Below, in pieces: positions 13,601-28,600 of a DNA stretch of 64,000 nt (position 1 is its first letter; every line of letters starts with the position of its first letter). The position numbers were made by a program, and so were the translations under genes. The notes beneath the pieces were generated by a model, which searched no databases, had not been told where the DNA came from, and saw only the letters and a program-made list of their open reading frames with translations. The stretch spans positions 40,102,633 through 40,166,632 of the forward strand of contig OX235271.1 in NCBI GenBank assembly GCA_944472155.2, read 5' to 3'. This stretch comes from Trichobilharzia szidati (lineage: Eukaryota > Platyhelminthes > Trematoda > Strigeidida > Schistosomatidae).

Positions 13601-16600
13601 ACTGCTTTTACTCAACCTTGAACCTTCAGTTGAGGCTTTTAACGATCCTAATCAAATTGCCTATAGATATAGTAGGTGTGCTTTAGATGCCACTGTCTTA
13701 TATCATAATATTGTCTCTAGTTTACACAGATGTACCAAGTTTGTTAAGTGTGCCTTCCTAGATTACGTATCTGTCTTTGACTTTGTACCTAGGCCTCTTT
13801 TGTCAAACCAGCTTCCTGCAATACAAGCACATTGCTGGACTACCAAGTGGTTGCATTCCTATTTCTTTGATAGGAGGCAATACACTTTCTACAATAGAAA
13901 ATCCTCCACTGCTACACTTACTCTAGCTGGTGTTCCTCAAGAGGCTGTTCTCTTCTCCTCTTCTGTTTTCCCTTTTCTTACATGAATTACTTGCCCCATT
14001 CTGACGAAGCCGATTTCGTTAAAGTATGCCGATGATCTGACTGTTTCTATGTAGACGATTACTTCTCAGTTAGGCTGCTCCAAAGTGAATAACTTTTCAT
14101 CAGAAATCACTCAGTGGTCCTCGTCAAATGGTCTTAAGCTTAATCCCTCCAAAGGTCAGGTAGTTAATTTTACTTTCAGATGCAAGCGCGACTTACGTGA
14201 ACTGGCTAGTTCGCATAGTTCCACTGACATAGATGCCACAGAAGTTGAAACTAAATCGAATGTTAAATACCTTGGACTGTATATTTCCTCTGATCACCTT
14301 TCCTCGTCTTCCCACATAATGTTAGTTTCCAAAAAGATATTTCGTTTGACGTTCTACGTAAGGAAGTTAGGACTATCTGGTATCATTCCGTCTCTACTGC
14401 TACAGTTTGTTAATTTTTGTATTCTGCCCATACTTCTTTACTGCTACCTCTTAATCTTTCTTTCCCAGGCTACTTAAAAAAGACTTTGTTATACTGAGTA
14501 GGGGACTAAAAGCCGTTGGTAGGGCGAGTGAGGTGTTGCTAAGCCAATTCATTAATACTGTTGTAGATAGACACATGGACTCCTGCAAGAAATCAGCAAA
14601 TATTATCTTGTCGAACTCTGAGCATCCTCTCTATACACAACTCTCTCCTTGCATCTCACCGGATAGAACTAGAAACAACTATAGAAGACTGTATGCTCGG
14701 AAAACTAAGTACAAAAACTCTACAATACAGGCAGGCACACATTTTATGTGATGAGAAATGCATAAAGCAGGAGATTATGAAATTATTCCGGAACTCGAAG
14801 TAAACGGCCTCATTTTTTTCATTGTTACATTGTTGTCAATGTTTTTTACTAAATGTTATATTCATTTTCCTATTGAACAAATATAATCTATGTAGATGCC
14901 CTGTTTTAATTATTATCCTGATAATGAGAAAGTTCGATGCAATACTGTACTAATACATGCTAAAAATACCATAGTCGTACCAAAAATACTGTTTGCAATA
15001 AAGCTATTATTATTATTAAATAGAATCACTCCACATAGTACACATTCATATTGTCTGCATATAATCAATGTCTTTATGAACTTAAATGTTACTAAAGCTC
15101 AAGGAAAGTAAATCAACAAAATGTAAAAAGGGAAATTAAAAAGTTTCCCAAAATATTAATAAGTTAACTATCGACACAACTTAAGAACACAATGACACAC
15201 TACAGTATAATTTTTACGAAGTTATTTAAGAGTTGACCGCGAAGTAATTTGGAAACTACTCGAGTACTACGGTGTACCCCAAATATTCATCAACCTTATT
15301 CAACAGCTGTAAGACAACGGCACGTGTCAGGTGATCCACAACGGAGAGTAAACACAGGAGTCAAACAAGGGTGCATATTATCACTAATGATATTCCTAAT
15401 TGTGGTGGACTGGATTATGCGTCAGACAGTCCGTCTGTCTGTCAGACAGTGGGAAACGAGAAGACAGGGATATCCTGAACCGACGTGAAGAACCTAGAAG
15501 ACCTAGATTTCGCGGATGATTTATGTTTGATGTCACACAAAATCGAAGACTTACAAGCGAAAACCGACAAACTGGTCGAAGAAGCAGCAAAGACAGGACT
15601 CCGGGTGAACATAGACAAGACGGAGGTTATGAAAATAACCAACCAACAACAACAACAGCAGCAGCAACAGCCAGCGCCAATCACCATCAACGGGAGGGAT
15701 TTGAAAGAGGTTACTTCTTTCACTTATCTAGGGAGCATTGTCTCAACTACAGGCACACAGAACGGACGAGGATGTCAAATCGAGAATCAGGAAGGCGAGA
15801 AACACATTCATCAACCTGAAACCAATCTGGAAATCTTCGTCAATCAGCCTGCATCAACAACAAAGTGATTCGTATTTTCAATACAAACGTCAAGTCAGTT
15901 TTGCTATACGGATCAGAAACTTGGCGGGTCACCAAGAATATTTTCAACAGGTTGCAGACCTTTATCAACAACTGTCTTCGCTGACTCTATACCGAAGATC
16001 AGATGGCCGGAAAGAATCACCAACAAAAAACTATGGGAACAAACAAAACAAGAACCAATCGCTCAACAAATATGCAGGAGAAAGTGGAGATGGATTGAAC
16101 ACTCGCTGAGGCCACTGGGTGACATCGCGTGTCAGGCCAGTGCTCGAGTGGAACCCGAAAGGGAAGTGGCGAGTGGGACGTCCAAGGGTGACATGGAAGA
16201 GATCGTGTGAACAGGAACTGAAACAGTATGGATTAACATGGATACAAGTGAAAAATACAGCAGAAGACAGAAACAAGTGGAGACATGTAGTTGAAGCGCT
16301 ATGTTCCACTAGGAACCCAAGGGAACAATAATAATAATAATATTTAAGAGTTGCTTAAAAAATGAGTTAACAAGCCATTGGGGGGATTTCACCGGTGTGA
16401 AAGTAATTATCGTAGAAAAATTGACTTCACCAGGAGAAATATCGAGAACTGTTCAGCACAAAATGGATAATTCTTTCTACACTGCAACTGTGTATTACAG
16501 GTACACTTAGGACTCGAAAACAACAATGTCACATGGGGAACAAGTTACCACTCGACCACTGGATCCGAATTTCTGTCAATTCTCGGAATGGTCTCGTCTC

Positions 16601-19600
16601 CAAGACTGTTGGGTCAATACACAGAGGGACGAATTCGATATTACGCTCTCCAGAAGACCAAACGGTCTTGGGTATAGCTTATCACCGCGGGGAGCGGGGG
16701 ACATACACTGCTATAAAGGAAACACTGTTTAAATGAACAATATTCCTCTATTTTATTTTAGTTTGTAGCAAAAACAACTCTAAAAAGTCCAGTTACTAGG
16801 AAAATAAATGTGCGAAACAGAATGGTATAAAATAATAATGATAAATAACTTTAATATGTAGTAATAAAAAAAAACTTTTTAACAAACCTTTCTTTCTTGT
16901 CCAATCGATAATCAAATCAAGATATCGAAGAGCTTCAATTTTGTAAATTAATTCCAAACCAAATATGAAGAATTCAGAAGCAAATGATTTATTGCTATTC
17001 ATGTTATCCTTTAAAATACCATTGGAGAATATTTGTAAACACGATTTAACTAATAGACTAGTTGATTCTGGTCGATAGGCGAAAAGCAATAAACCATAGG
17101 AATGTGAACATATTACACGTAATAATTCACATATTGATACTTGAATTTGTCCAACCAATGAGGAGATGTTCATCATCTCATATTGATTATCAGTTTCATT
17201 GTCTTGTAATGGACCTTCGTTCATATTTGTAATTGTATTGATTAGATGAGTCAATGAGTCAATCAAACCACTTGAAAGGAGAAAGATAAGAGGAGGTATA
17301 TATGTAGAAATAAAGCTTGAAGAAATTGACTTTTCACGACAATACAACAACAGCACAGTAAAGTACAGTACAGTGTTTACGAGAATAAATTTCACAAGTA
17401 AAAGTTTTATAAAGTTACACGATTGCGTCCAACTTCAATTTCACTTTCATTTTTTTGTAACAATTATTACACATGCATTAAATACAGCTTTGTCGTCCCA
17501 GCTAAGGAATCAAGAGAATAAAAGGTAAAAACACCGAATATATAAGTACTATTTTAAGGGGGGAAAAAGTAATCCTACCTGACTGACTAACATTGAACTA
17601 CTTTGCACACAAGTACAACAGTTCGAATTGCCACACACACCCTCCATGTTGTACACAGAGGAAGACAAACGAGAGAAAAAAGGAGATTCAAAAGAACAAC
17701 AAAAAGCAGGAATATGATAGAGAAAGAATGATAACATGGAGAAATAAGACGGTCTTAATGGAGATGAGAGATCCACAAAGTCTGAATGCATCTGCACCAT
17801 CTTCGAGAAGAATTTCGAGTCATATCGACACTTGTCTCCAGCCGTCATTCGTTTTTTTTATTATCCTGAGGACCGCAACCAGGAAGTCTACACCTCACTA
17901 CATGGCTAGCTGGCTTAAACTGACTGCTATGTATTTCATTAACTGGTAAAACCATATTTTCGTTTGACCGCCACCAGCTAGCTCTTTTCCAACTTCACCC
18001 AATGTCAGCAGCGAACATTACTCGTCAAGGAAGGCGATCGATAGCCAGTCATGTGTAACACATGTCCAAACCATCTCAATCGATGTAACTCTACAACCTC
18101 GTCAATCGATTTCCCCCTCCCACCTACCTAGTACTCAACCGAAGCCTAACCTCAAAAATACTCACTCCATAATATCATCTAACACGGGAGATAGGACGCA
18201 GAAACCTATGATCAAAGACAGCTAGCCATTTCATCAATACTTATGCCTCAAACATGAAGGAAGATGGAGCGAACTGGTGAGCAGTACATACATTCTTTGA
18301 TCAATAGTCGGATATCACATATACACCAGAGATGATCTAAATTGGCGAACTCCACTCTCAGCCTTTTGTATCCATGCTCAGATTTCATCAGCAATCAACC
18401 CGTTGGGGCTGATGCAACTTCCCAAACAGGTGAAGTGGTCAACATGCTCCAGCACTTTACTCTGTATCTTTAGGCTAGGAGTTAATTTTGTAGTCCAGTC
18501 TTGTAGCATCATCTGACAGAAGTATATTGCATCCCTACCTGAGTTACTGTGAGTCCGTGTCTAAGAGGTGGGATGCTCACCAATCACGTACGTGGCCCGG
18601 GGCTCGACTCTCGGCTGACGCATTCCCAAACCTCATCTAGTTCACTGGTAGATATAAACCCCGTGAAGAGGAGAGGTTGTGTATGGGGCTACCAACCTCG
18701 TCCAGTCAAAACAATGTCATGGCTACTGAAACTTCAAGGTTTGAAGACTAGTGTTACACTCGAAACTCAAGGAATGAAAAAAACCAAGCTACTACGGAGT
18801 GATCTCAGCCTTATTACATCAAAACTCTAGTTTCAGTTGTAATGTAGACAATGTAGACTGTCAGGAAATTCCTAAAGTAGGATATTCAGATGCACCAGTG
18901 ATTAACAGACATATTTACAACATAGATCAAATTCACCAAACAATAAACAATAAGTCACACATGACAAAAAAAGTCAAATTTCAAGTCAATAAAAACAATC
19001 AATCATTACTGATGCAAATTAACAACCGATCACAACAAAGCTTGTCAGGAGATACATTAATATCATTCATGAGGAGAATTCCAATAAGTCCACTTCATAA
19101 TGGGGTTGCTTTCCACCGAAGGTGTTGTCTAAAAGGACAATGGAAGCTTCGCAATTAAACTATCCAGCTTCGAAAACACAACCACATCAAAAACAAACGC
19201 GTGAGCTAAAAATTCCCCTTTATTATTCCAAATATTAGATACAAAGGCAAATGTAAAACAAAAAGAAACATCAAAAACTTACCAAGAGTCTAGCATAGAA
19301 CATAGATCTGCATAAGGATTGTAGGAAATTCGTTTACTCTCATTTAGCAACAATGGACAAGGAAGAGCCGACCGAGGATTTGCCTACAATAAAAATCAGC
19401 ACCATTGTGACTAAAATATATCATCAAAACAGGGATATGACATATGCATATAGATATATAAATATGCACTTGAACGGAATATTCAGCATGGTTAATGTTA
19501 CCCAAGTAACATAGAAATCCTATGATGACGAGAATATACACTCGTAAATGACAACCAGAGATGATGTCAGCACTGAATCTGAAAAAAAAGCTTCTTTTCA

Positions 19601-22600
19601 ACTAGACAAGATTTCTGTAGTACTACTGACTGACTATCACTCGTATATCGAAAATGAGAACATTAATACACTAATTATCAATTTGCATACACAGTGAACT
19701 ATCAGACTATGAATTCGTTACAAGTGGCTTACGCAAGTATCGAAAAGCACTTACAAACGAAGTGGTGTTACACTACATCTGTGATTAATATCAGTAACAA
19801 TAGCAACAAAGTGAATAGTATAAGTACAAAACTTGGGCACTGTGGTAGAGTATAACTCCATTATGGATAAGATTTTATTTTGATAAATCACACAGTGTTG
19901 TACAGTTATATTAACTGATGGCGTTTCGAGCACAAACTATTTCTCATAACCATATCAAGTTCCTTTACGTTCTCAATGGAACATAGGGCTTCAAGTTTCG
20001 GTAGCAGTGGTGTTTATTTTTACGGGATGGGGTTGCTAGCCTTGTAAGAACAACCTTCCTTCTTTACTAGTTTTGTTACTGGCTTACCGAGTTAAAGGAG
20101 TGCGTCAACCGGAGATCGAACCCCGAACCATATGCGGTGTAGTTGGCGAGCATTCTAATGCTATGCTGCCGACACAGCTGAATAATTTCATTGATTCCCA
20201 GAGATGACCATCATGCACTGAAGACAAGAAAAATTTATCTACAACATTTCATGAAATAACAAACGCCATCAGAATGACTTACAATAATTTGTTCAGCATT
20301 TTGAAAGATATGTGTTATCCTCCTTAACCGACTGACTAAAGTCTGTTCCAATTCCATAATCTGAAGTATATCGTTATGATTTCCATTGAGATACTGCTCA
20401 CCGATTTTCTGAAATCTGAAAACAATAAATGCTGTTCATTCGCATATTTCAATAATTAAATTAAAACTTAGGAATAAGTAAGTAAGTCAATATCATCTCC
20501 CCTTGGGTTCCGAGTGGGGCATAGGGATTCAGTAGCACAAAAGCTCGCCTGCTTTACTAATCGATCCTAACGCTGGAAAAAGAGGGACTGGTAACCCTAA
20601 CCAAGGAAATCAATCTAATCGCTACATAAACACCTCAAAGCACAGAACAATTAAGTAACCATTGGACAGACAAGAGTACTCCAGAAGATTTGAACTTTAC
20701 GGACTTTTTGTGTTTAAATATCACACCGACGCAAAGATATAAGGGTGAGAACTAACATTTTGGCAGAAAAGGCAGGCGGTGAAGACAGGACGTCAATTGG
20801 ACATAGAGAAGATAGAGGTGATGAAGATATCTAGCCAACAACAACAACAGCAAACACCAATCAACTGATCCTGAAGGTCTCCATTAAAATCATCCCGATA
20901 TGCATTGCGCAGTTTTAGCCACTTTCAACCTCGATTCACGGAGAGCTGAAAAAACACAGATTATATATATATAGACCGCATTGTGTCTAAATAGCACTAT
21001 CATCATCATTTAAACTAAAAATACTTAAAGCTTACTGGTTAACTAAATCCCGTAGTCCAGAAAGAAGTTCATATGTATGCACTTTATTTAACAATCGTTC
21101 ATACGCTGCAGTTACACGAGAGTTCTGAAAGAAGAAAATAGCAGGCACTGTTTGTGTTATTATCAAGGGGAAAAGATTAAGCATTTATCACAACAACAGT
21201 TCTATTATCCTACTCTCTTCATATCAATATTGGATGGAAAAAAATGTCTGGCAAAAGTTTGACAGCAAGACAAATACTAACTTTATGTATTAATATGAGC
21301 TATGTTTAGTCAGATTATTAAACGCCAAAAAGAAACAACAATCAGCTAAAAATTCCAGCCTAATTTTAGATCAGTTAACATTTCACATCGAGGAATACGG
21401 TGGCCCAACATGTGCAACAAGTGTCCTAGCTATCTCAAGTGATAAGGCTTCATAATGTTATCGATTTACTTACTTACTTACTTACTTACCTAACATCCTA
21501 AGCCTAACTTTAATATTACTCACCATATTTATACCATTTAAAACGAGAGATAAGACGCAGACGTCTGTGGGCACAGACAGCGACCCTTTTCATATCTTTC
21601 AATTTCAACAGCCATGTCTCCAGCCATAAAAGAGGACAGAGCGAACTGCTGAGCAGTACGCACATCATTTGATCGATGAAGGAACATGACACCTATGCCA
21701 GATATGAATCGTATACCAAAAATACAAAGATTTCTGCCCAAGGTGTTCAGAAACACTTAGCATTTTGTCAGCGTCTTCATCTATAAGGAGAAGGAGGGTC
21801 GCATTCATTGACACATCTACGATGAATTAAACACATTTGAGAATAATGGACATCCCTGACTGACACCACTGGTCGTCATCACTTCGGTTGACAAGTCTTT
21901 GTAAGCCCTAGCACGGCTATGCGAGTTCAAGTACAGTTAATACCTTAATAAGTGTGATATACTTCCTTGGTACTCTCTTCACGACCAGACACTGTTACAG
22001 TACTCCTCGGTCGACAGAGTCGAATTCCACCTTCAGGTAAAGAAATATGGCAATTGTTGGACGCCATTAAGCATGGCTACTATGTTCCAGAATCTGTCTA
22101 AGAGTAAAGATACTACATCAATACATCATCCTTATAGCGCGTGAAGGGAAACAGGTTTTCTCGGGTATGTTCCTCTTGAGCACCACTTGATCTAAGCATG
22201 ATTAATGAAGCTAGAACTTTAGGTGCTATATTAGTGAAGCTGATTACTTTGTGATTACCACACGAAGACTTATCTCCGCTGTTACACAGTGGGATAACCA
22301 ATGATTTATGTCAGTTAAACGGAACTATTTCTTTTCCCCAAATCTCGGTAGGCATTCTCATATGAAATCAAAGAATTCATTTGAACTGACAAAATGTTAT
22401 TTATAACTTACTGCAGCTACGAACTTATTAAAAATTCAGTAACGAAACCAAAAATGATCCACAATGAAGGTAAACTAGTTGTACCGATTAAAGCATATAA
22501 GTTCCATTAGATTAGTGTAGGTTTAGTGTAGGATATAGCCGGATAGTATAAAAAGCCCGTTCATATCAAACACGATTCACTACGTAGTACACAAGTGTGT

Positions 22601-25600
22601 ATAAGTTTTTTGAGTTACTTCTTCATTACCTTGTGAATATTGAGCATGATGAAAACTAAGAGAGGGGTGAGATAATATAAGTCAGCTGGACCCTAATTTA
22701 TGCTCCACAACCATCTTTACAACCCACCCTCACCCCCCCCCGCTTCTTCCACGAAAATGCTACGACCATCTTGAATAGGGAAAAAATAAAACACAGTCAC
22801 ATGAGTATCCTTTCGCCACATTTCTCTGAACTCAGTTGCTGAATACGTTACGCTACGGGTAATACCCTGTTTTGTCAAAGCCAAAAGAAGTTAAACCCAT
22901 CAAATGAAAGTCACATAATCCAGTCATTTAGCTAGACCTTGATCAACCTCTCTCTCTCTCTTTCTCTGCAATCGTCTGAACATAATTATTGCAAAAAATT
23001 GAATTCAGTCGAAAACTTAAAAGAAAACTAAGCACATCAATGATGGATGACCAATACAATAAAGTCATAGGTATATTGAAATGGGGCTTACTTTACTCCC
23101 GCTAACAATGAAAATGAAGCGCTGATATGGTGACTGAATTCTATCAGATGATAAATGTCTGTCCAACATTTCCACATCATCATTGTCATCAATTTGTTCC
23201 AATTTAGTGGATTGACTGAATTCACCTTCAACATTATACTGTTCATCGTTTGTACTGTCCTTCGTGCTACCGATAAACTGATCCATTCCATCAGAATTTG
23301 CTTCAGTCTTTAATGGTTCCTCTGTACAACTGTGAACAACTTTTTCATCACTACCTATTTGACTTATGCCTAAGAAAGCATTCAAACCAATGGGTAATCG
23401 TGTAGTCTGATCTAGAGCACGACAAACAGAAAGTCTCAGTGGCGTTGTAATTAAAGGAGACTCCAAAAGATCTAAGAGCAGGTGCTGAACCTAAAGAGAG
23501 AAAAAAGTGAGGTTATTTTTAATAACAAAAAGATAACACACTGAAGTGCTCTTTCTGTGAATACTATTCTCCTCTCTGACAATCAACTGCAAACACACAT
23601 GCATTAGACAAAGTTATTTCGGTCACTGACATTACAGTAGACTATATCCAGAAAATATAGAAATGGTATACCTAAATTTAAGCGATACGACTACGTTGTT
23701 AGGGGATTACCATTTTTCAAAGAAAATACAAATATATACACTTACCAACTAATGAAGAAAAGTGACAGTAAGTATCCAATTCATAATAATAGTAATAATT
23801 TGTCCTCGCATTCTTAACAAACTCTGAGAAAGTCAGTGAAATAATGGTAATGTCGACACTAGGCAATATTCGGCAGTGGCTTATTCTTATTACAGTTTCC
23901 TACTAAAATAAGATATTGAGGACAACACTAATAATAATAATGTCCTCGAGAAACTTTCATTAAAGACAGTTGGAAAGCTAAACAAAGCAGACTAAAATGC
24001 AATTTCCAATAGGCTTTATGAGCTATACATCAAACACAGAGTTAAACGAAACGAACAAGTACGGTTATATATCATGCACATAATCACACTATGTGATTTT
24101 ATCTATGTTAACTGTAAAGTTATTTAGCAACGTGTGATTGATTATCAACAATTTATCATGTCGTTAAAAAAAGTTATTCAAATGAAATCGTACAGACACA
24201 CAGTAGATAAATTTTGGTCTCTAGGGATTTTGTTTGATTAGTTGAAGGATTCCATCATCACCAAAACTTGAAAATTGACCTGATGCTCACTGGTGACTGG
24301 TCCTATTCAGGCAGTTACCTGGGGTTCTAGTGACAAGCCATGACCAGTAGGGTACAGCAGATCGAAGGTGAGGACAGTTACTCATCGAAAACATTGTGAA
24401 ATGGTGGCGCTATGCCTCAAACTGGCAGAAGTTAGAATTCATGAGCCATTGGATTGGGTCCCAGGGGCTTAATTGTCTACGAGCTAGCTCGCCTTGTGAC
24501 CAGAAGGTACTGGGTTCGAACCCCCATGGTGGGTGCGTGCTGTGAAGACTCACAAACTAGGACGAAACAGTTGTCGATTACTCCATGCAGGTTTCCCAGT
24601 GGTTCTCTAACCGATCTCAGTTCATGATGAAATACTCCAACTTATCCCACAGTAGATTACCTTGAGATGATGCATTAATGTTGATACAAGGCACTGTTAT
24701 ATCGCGATCATCCAACTTTGTAGCGAACAAAGGGAAAACTAATTGACTAATTTTTTTTCAGTGACTTCACAAACGGTCATCTTTTGTCTACAAACCCCCA
24801 TGATCTATTTGACCCGACCGATAACTGCTACTTTGCTGTGGTGGTCGGGCTTGAATGCCGCAGTGACCCAACAAGCTAAACTGGCTGGGACTCATGTCCC
24901 TGCAGGTCCTACCATGTCAGGAAGGTTGTTTGGATAGCGGTTAGACTAAAAGCAGTTACCATGGGGTACATGGGCTCCAGAATTCAATCGGATCAAATGG
25001 CGTATGAACCCATATGGGTCACCGGCAACCATGGGAACGCAGCTCCTGACGCTGCTCCGCTGCCTTGCGGATTAGACTCCAAGTCAAAGGCTCGGAGGGT
25101 GCTCCCTTAGGAAAACCACCTGCTTCGGTCTGGGCGCCCAGGCAATATCTCAGCCCTCACACAATATTGTGTGGCGCATCTTTCTTGGTGCCATATTGTA
25201 CCAAGTTTTTCTGCGTTTAAATAATAATAATAATTTGGCGTACATAAGACGTAGAAAGTGACAATACTAATAAAACGCACAGTTCACCGATAGTTTAATT
25301 AAAAATTCGAAAAACTCTCAGATATTGACTCCATATTTAGTTTATATTCATTCAACATGATGACCACATAGTTTATCACACGCGAAATAAATCATAATTC
25401 TATCTAATTAAATGGTGTTATGGTACATTGCCAAGGCATCTTGAGAATGCAATCTAATCACAAGTTGGTGGAATTCACTTAAAATGTCAACTGGCCAATT
25501 ATCTTATGGAAAATTTCCATTTCATACACCTTAAAACACTTATGTTTTCACCACTCATTATGTCATAAATTTTCCAGTATAATCTAACAAAATTAAACAT

Positions 25601-28600
25601 ATTTCTCAATTTGAAGAGAAAATAGATATAGATATGAATACAGACAGAAGAATTTGTTATTAGTGAAAACTAACCTGTAATCCTTCTATATGTGTATTAT
25701 TATTTGAATCATTACCATCATGTTTCAAAGTTTCAGGATAAAGTAAAGCACTAGCTAATTCTGAAGTAGTTGTACTGGTCATAAGACCAGCGAGATGTAC
25801 ACCAACTGTAATATGCTTAACTATGTATGAAGCATTTGGTTGACTCAATGCTAAATCCATATTTAAACCGCTGTATACCCAGAGTAGAAGAGTTTCAGTG
25901 ACAGCTAATAAGGAGGAAAACAAAAAATTATGTGAATTAGTTAGTTACTGATATAAGGATGAAACTTGGGCAATGTGATAGAATAAAATTCCATTATGGA
26001 TAAAATTTTATTCTGATAAAATCACACAATGTTATACAGTGTGAGCACGAACTATTGCTCATAACCATATCAAGGTACTCACATAACTTTCTGTGTTCGT
26101 TTATATAACTCCATTATTTTGCATAGCTTGACTTGATTGGTAGTAGTATTTTACATATATCCGGTATGAGTGATGAGTCAATTCCTGCTGCACGTATTGG
26201 GTGTAGACTCGATGAACAAGCAGGATTCAGTAATCAACCTCTCTCTATCTCCACCTACCTATATTACTTCTAAGAATTTTAACCCTCTTCCACCCTATTG
26301 TGTGGTTGTGTGTTAATGCATGCAGTGCAATTACTAAGCTTTTTTCTAAATTACTTATCTTCGCGGATGGGTTCAATCATTCTAACCTTAGCTAAATTTT
26401 TATGTTCTGCGTCGGTGGCACAGTGGTTAGGACTCCCGCCGACCATGCTTATGGTCCGAGGTTCGATCCCCTGCCGACGCACACCCGATATCTATGGGCG
26501 GCCTGCAAAATTTGGGCTACCGATATCCATGCTGAAAATTCCATACTTGTACTGAAAATACGGTGTGGCATTAAGCTGTAATCAAAATAAAATTAATAAA
26601 ATTAATTTGACCTATATAGTTGACCTCACAGTCACTGTAAGGTATTTTGTAAATTATATTATTTTGTTTAATTGGATCAACCGGTCCTTAGCCCATGGAG
26701 CTTGTCTCTGAGTTAGTTTGTAGGTTTGAATCCCACCCTAATTCCTGTTTTGCTCATGTATATAAATGAAGCAAGAAAGTTATGTGAGTACCTTGATATA
26801 ATTATGAGCAATAATTTGTGCTCGATACGTCATCAGTAAATATTACTGTACAACAGTGTGTGATTTTAGTTAATTACTACTCAATTATCCAATACTGGAC
26901 TGTACAATAGAAATATAATTAGGAACACAATATTCAGCGAAAAGACTTTTTTCAACGAATTTATTATCAAGCTGTACAATCGTATATATATGGTTTTTAA
27001 GAAATTATATCCGGTGAGGGAATTAGATCAACGGTGTGAATACATGAAGTAATAATAGTAGTATGAAGTGTGATCAAAATATTTGTGATCACAATCATAG
27101 TTAAATGGCAAATGGCAAAACAATTAATGCCATTTATAGAATAATACATAAGGTGTATAGATGTTGGAAAGGGGTGCATAATTATGGGGTTAGTAGACGA
27201 ATATAAAATGTTACATAACATGGTGTGAAATTTGATAAGATAGAATTCAATATTGTAAAAACTAAAAATATAAAAATTAATAATTTTGGATTTAGATTGA
27301 CAAGTGGGTCAAGTGGAAAAGATTCAGAGTGAAAATAGTAATAATAATAATGATAATCGTAGTAATGATGGAAAAGTACATCGAATAACTAAGTAAGCAA
27401 AATAAATAAATGTCTATCCCTCTACGGCCAAGGCAGAAGTAGGGATTGTACATACTTCTTTTGTACACAAAGGTCTGGCTTAAAGTCATGAATTGCCAAG
27501 GCCTCAGCTGTCTTTAGAAGTCTGTAACGAAGAAAACGCTGGAAGTTAGCATGGATTCTATATGTGATCTTGAAATCATGGTCAGGGTTGACAGAGTGAC
27601 AGACTCACTTATAATTTTAAACCCAAAATTATTAATTTTTATATTTTTGTTTTTACAATATTGAATTCTATCTTATCAAATTCCACACCATGTTATGTAA
27701 CATTTTATATTCCTCTACTAACCCTATAATTATGCACCCCTTTCCAACATCTATACACCTTATGTATTATTCTATAAATGGCATTAATTGTTTTGCCATT
27801 TGACATTTAACTATGATTGTGATCACAAATATTTTGATCACACTTCATACTACTATTATTACTTCATGTATTCACACCGTTGATCTAATTCCCTCACCGG
27901 ATATAATTTCTTAAAAACCATATATATACGACTGTACAGCTTGATAATAAATTCGTTGAAAAAAGTCTTTTCGCTGAATATTGTGTTCTAAATGCTACAA
28001 TGGGAATTATTAATTCATAAAAATGTAACTCTCAAGCATTGACATATATACAAGACAAAAGGATTTGGATAGGTACAGAAGACTTTTAAATAACTGAACT
28101 TAAGCCTACTGGTTAAACATCCGAAATTTAACACAGTGTATAATTGAAAATGAAAGTGCCAGTGGTTTACTTACCTTACCGTATACATGAATACGATGGA
28201 ATGTTTACAAATGATCCGTCTGTCTAAGTGACTTTCCGTTGGCTGTTTTTTTTTTAGATGATAATTTTGAACATCAGTTTTTCCTGAAGCAATAAGCCGA
28301 ATAAGTACTAGGCGCGTCTTTCTTTTTCGTCATTTTTAAACTTTTGCTCAAGATTTCAGTAACTAAACTTAACGAATCTAATTCGCAACTAGTAAATCAT
28401 ACAGTTTAAGGTGAAATTTCACCACAGCTGAATGAGTCAGTACACAAATACTCGTACCAAACAATCAATCAAGCAATCAGTACTATATACCATCATACAT
28501 CTAAACTTATCTTTGATAATATAAAAACAAATATACCAAATTCATCATCTAAGTCTACATTGAGTACTCACAAGTAAATTTGAATATGTGACAGATTAGT

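Noticed and set aside
15442..15723. 93-codon minus frame with a poly-Cys run
   Set aside because: A shadow of the CAA/CAG Gln repeat of the RTE-A reverse transcriptase on the other strand.
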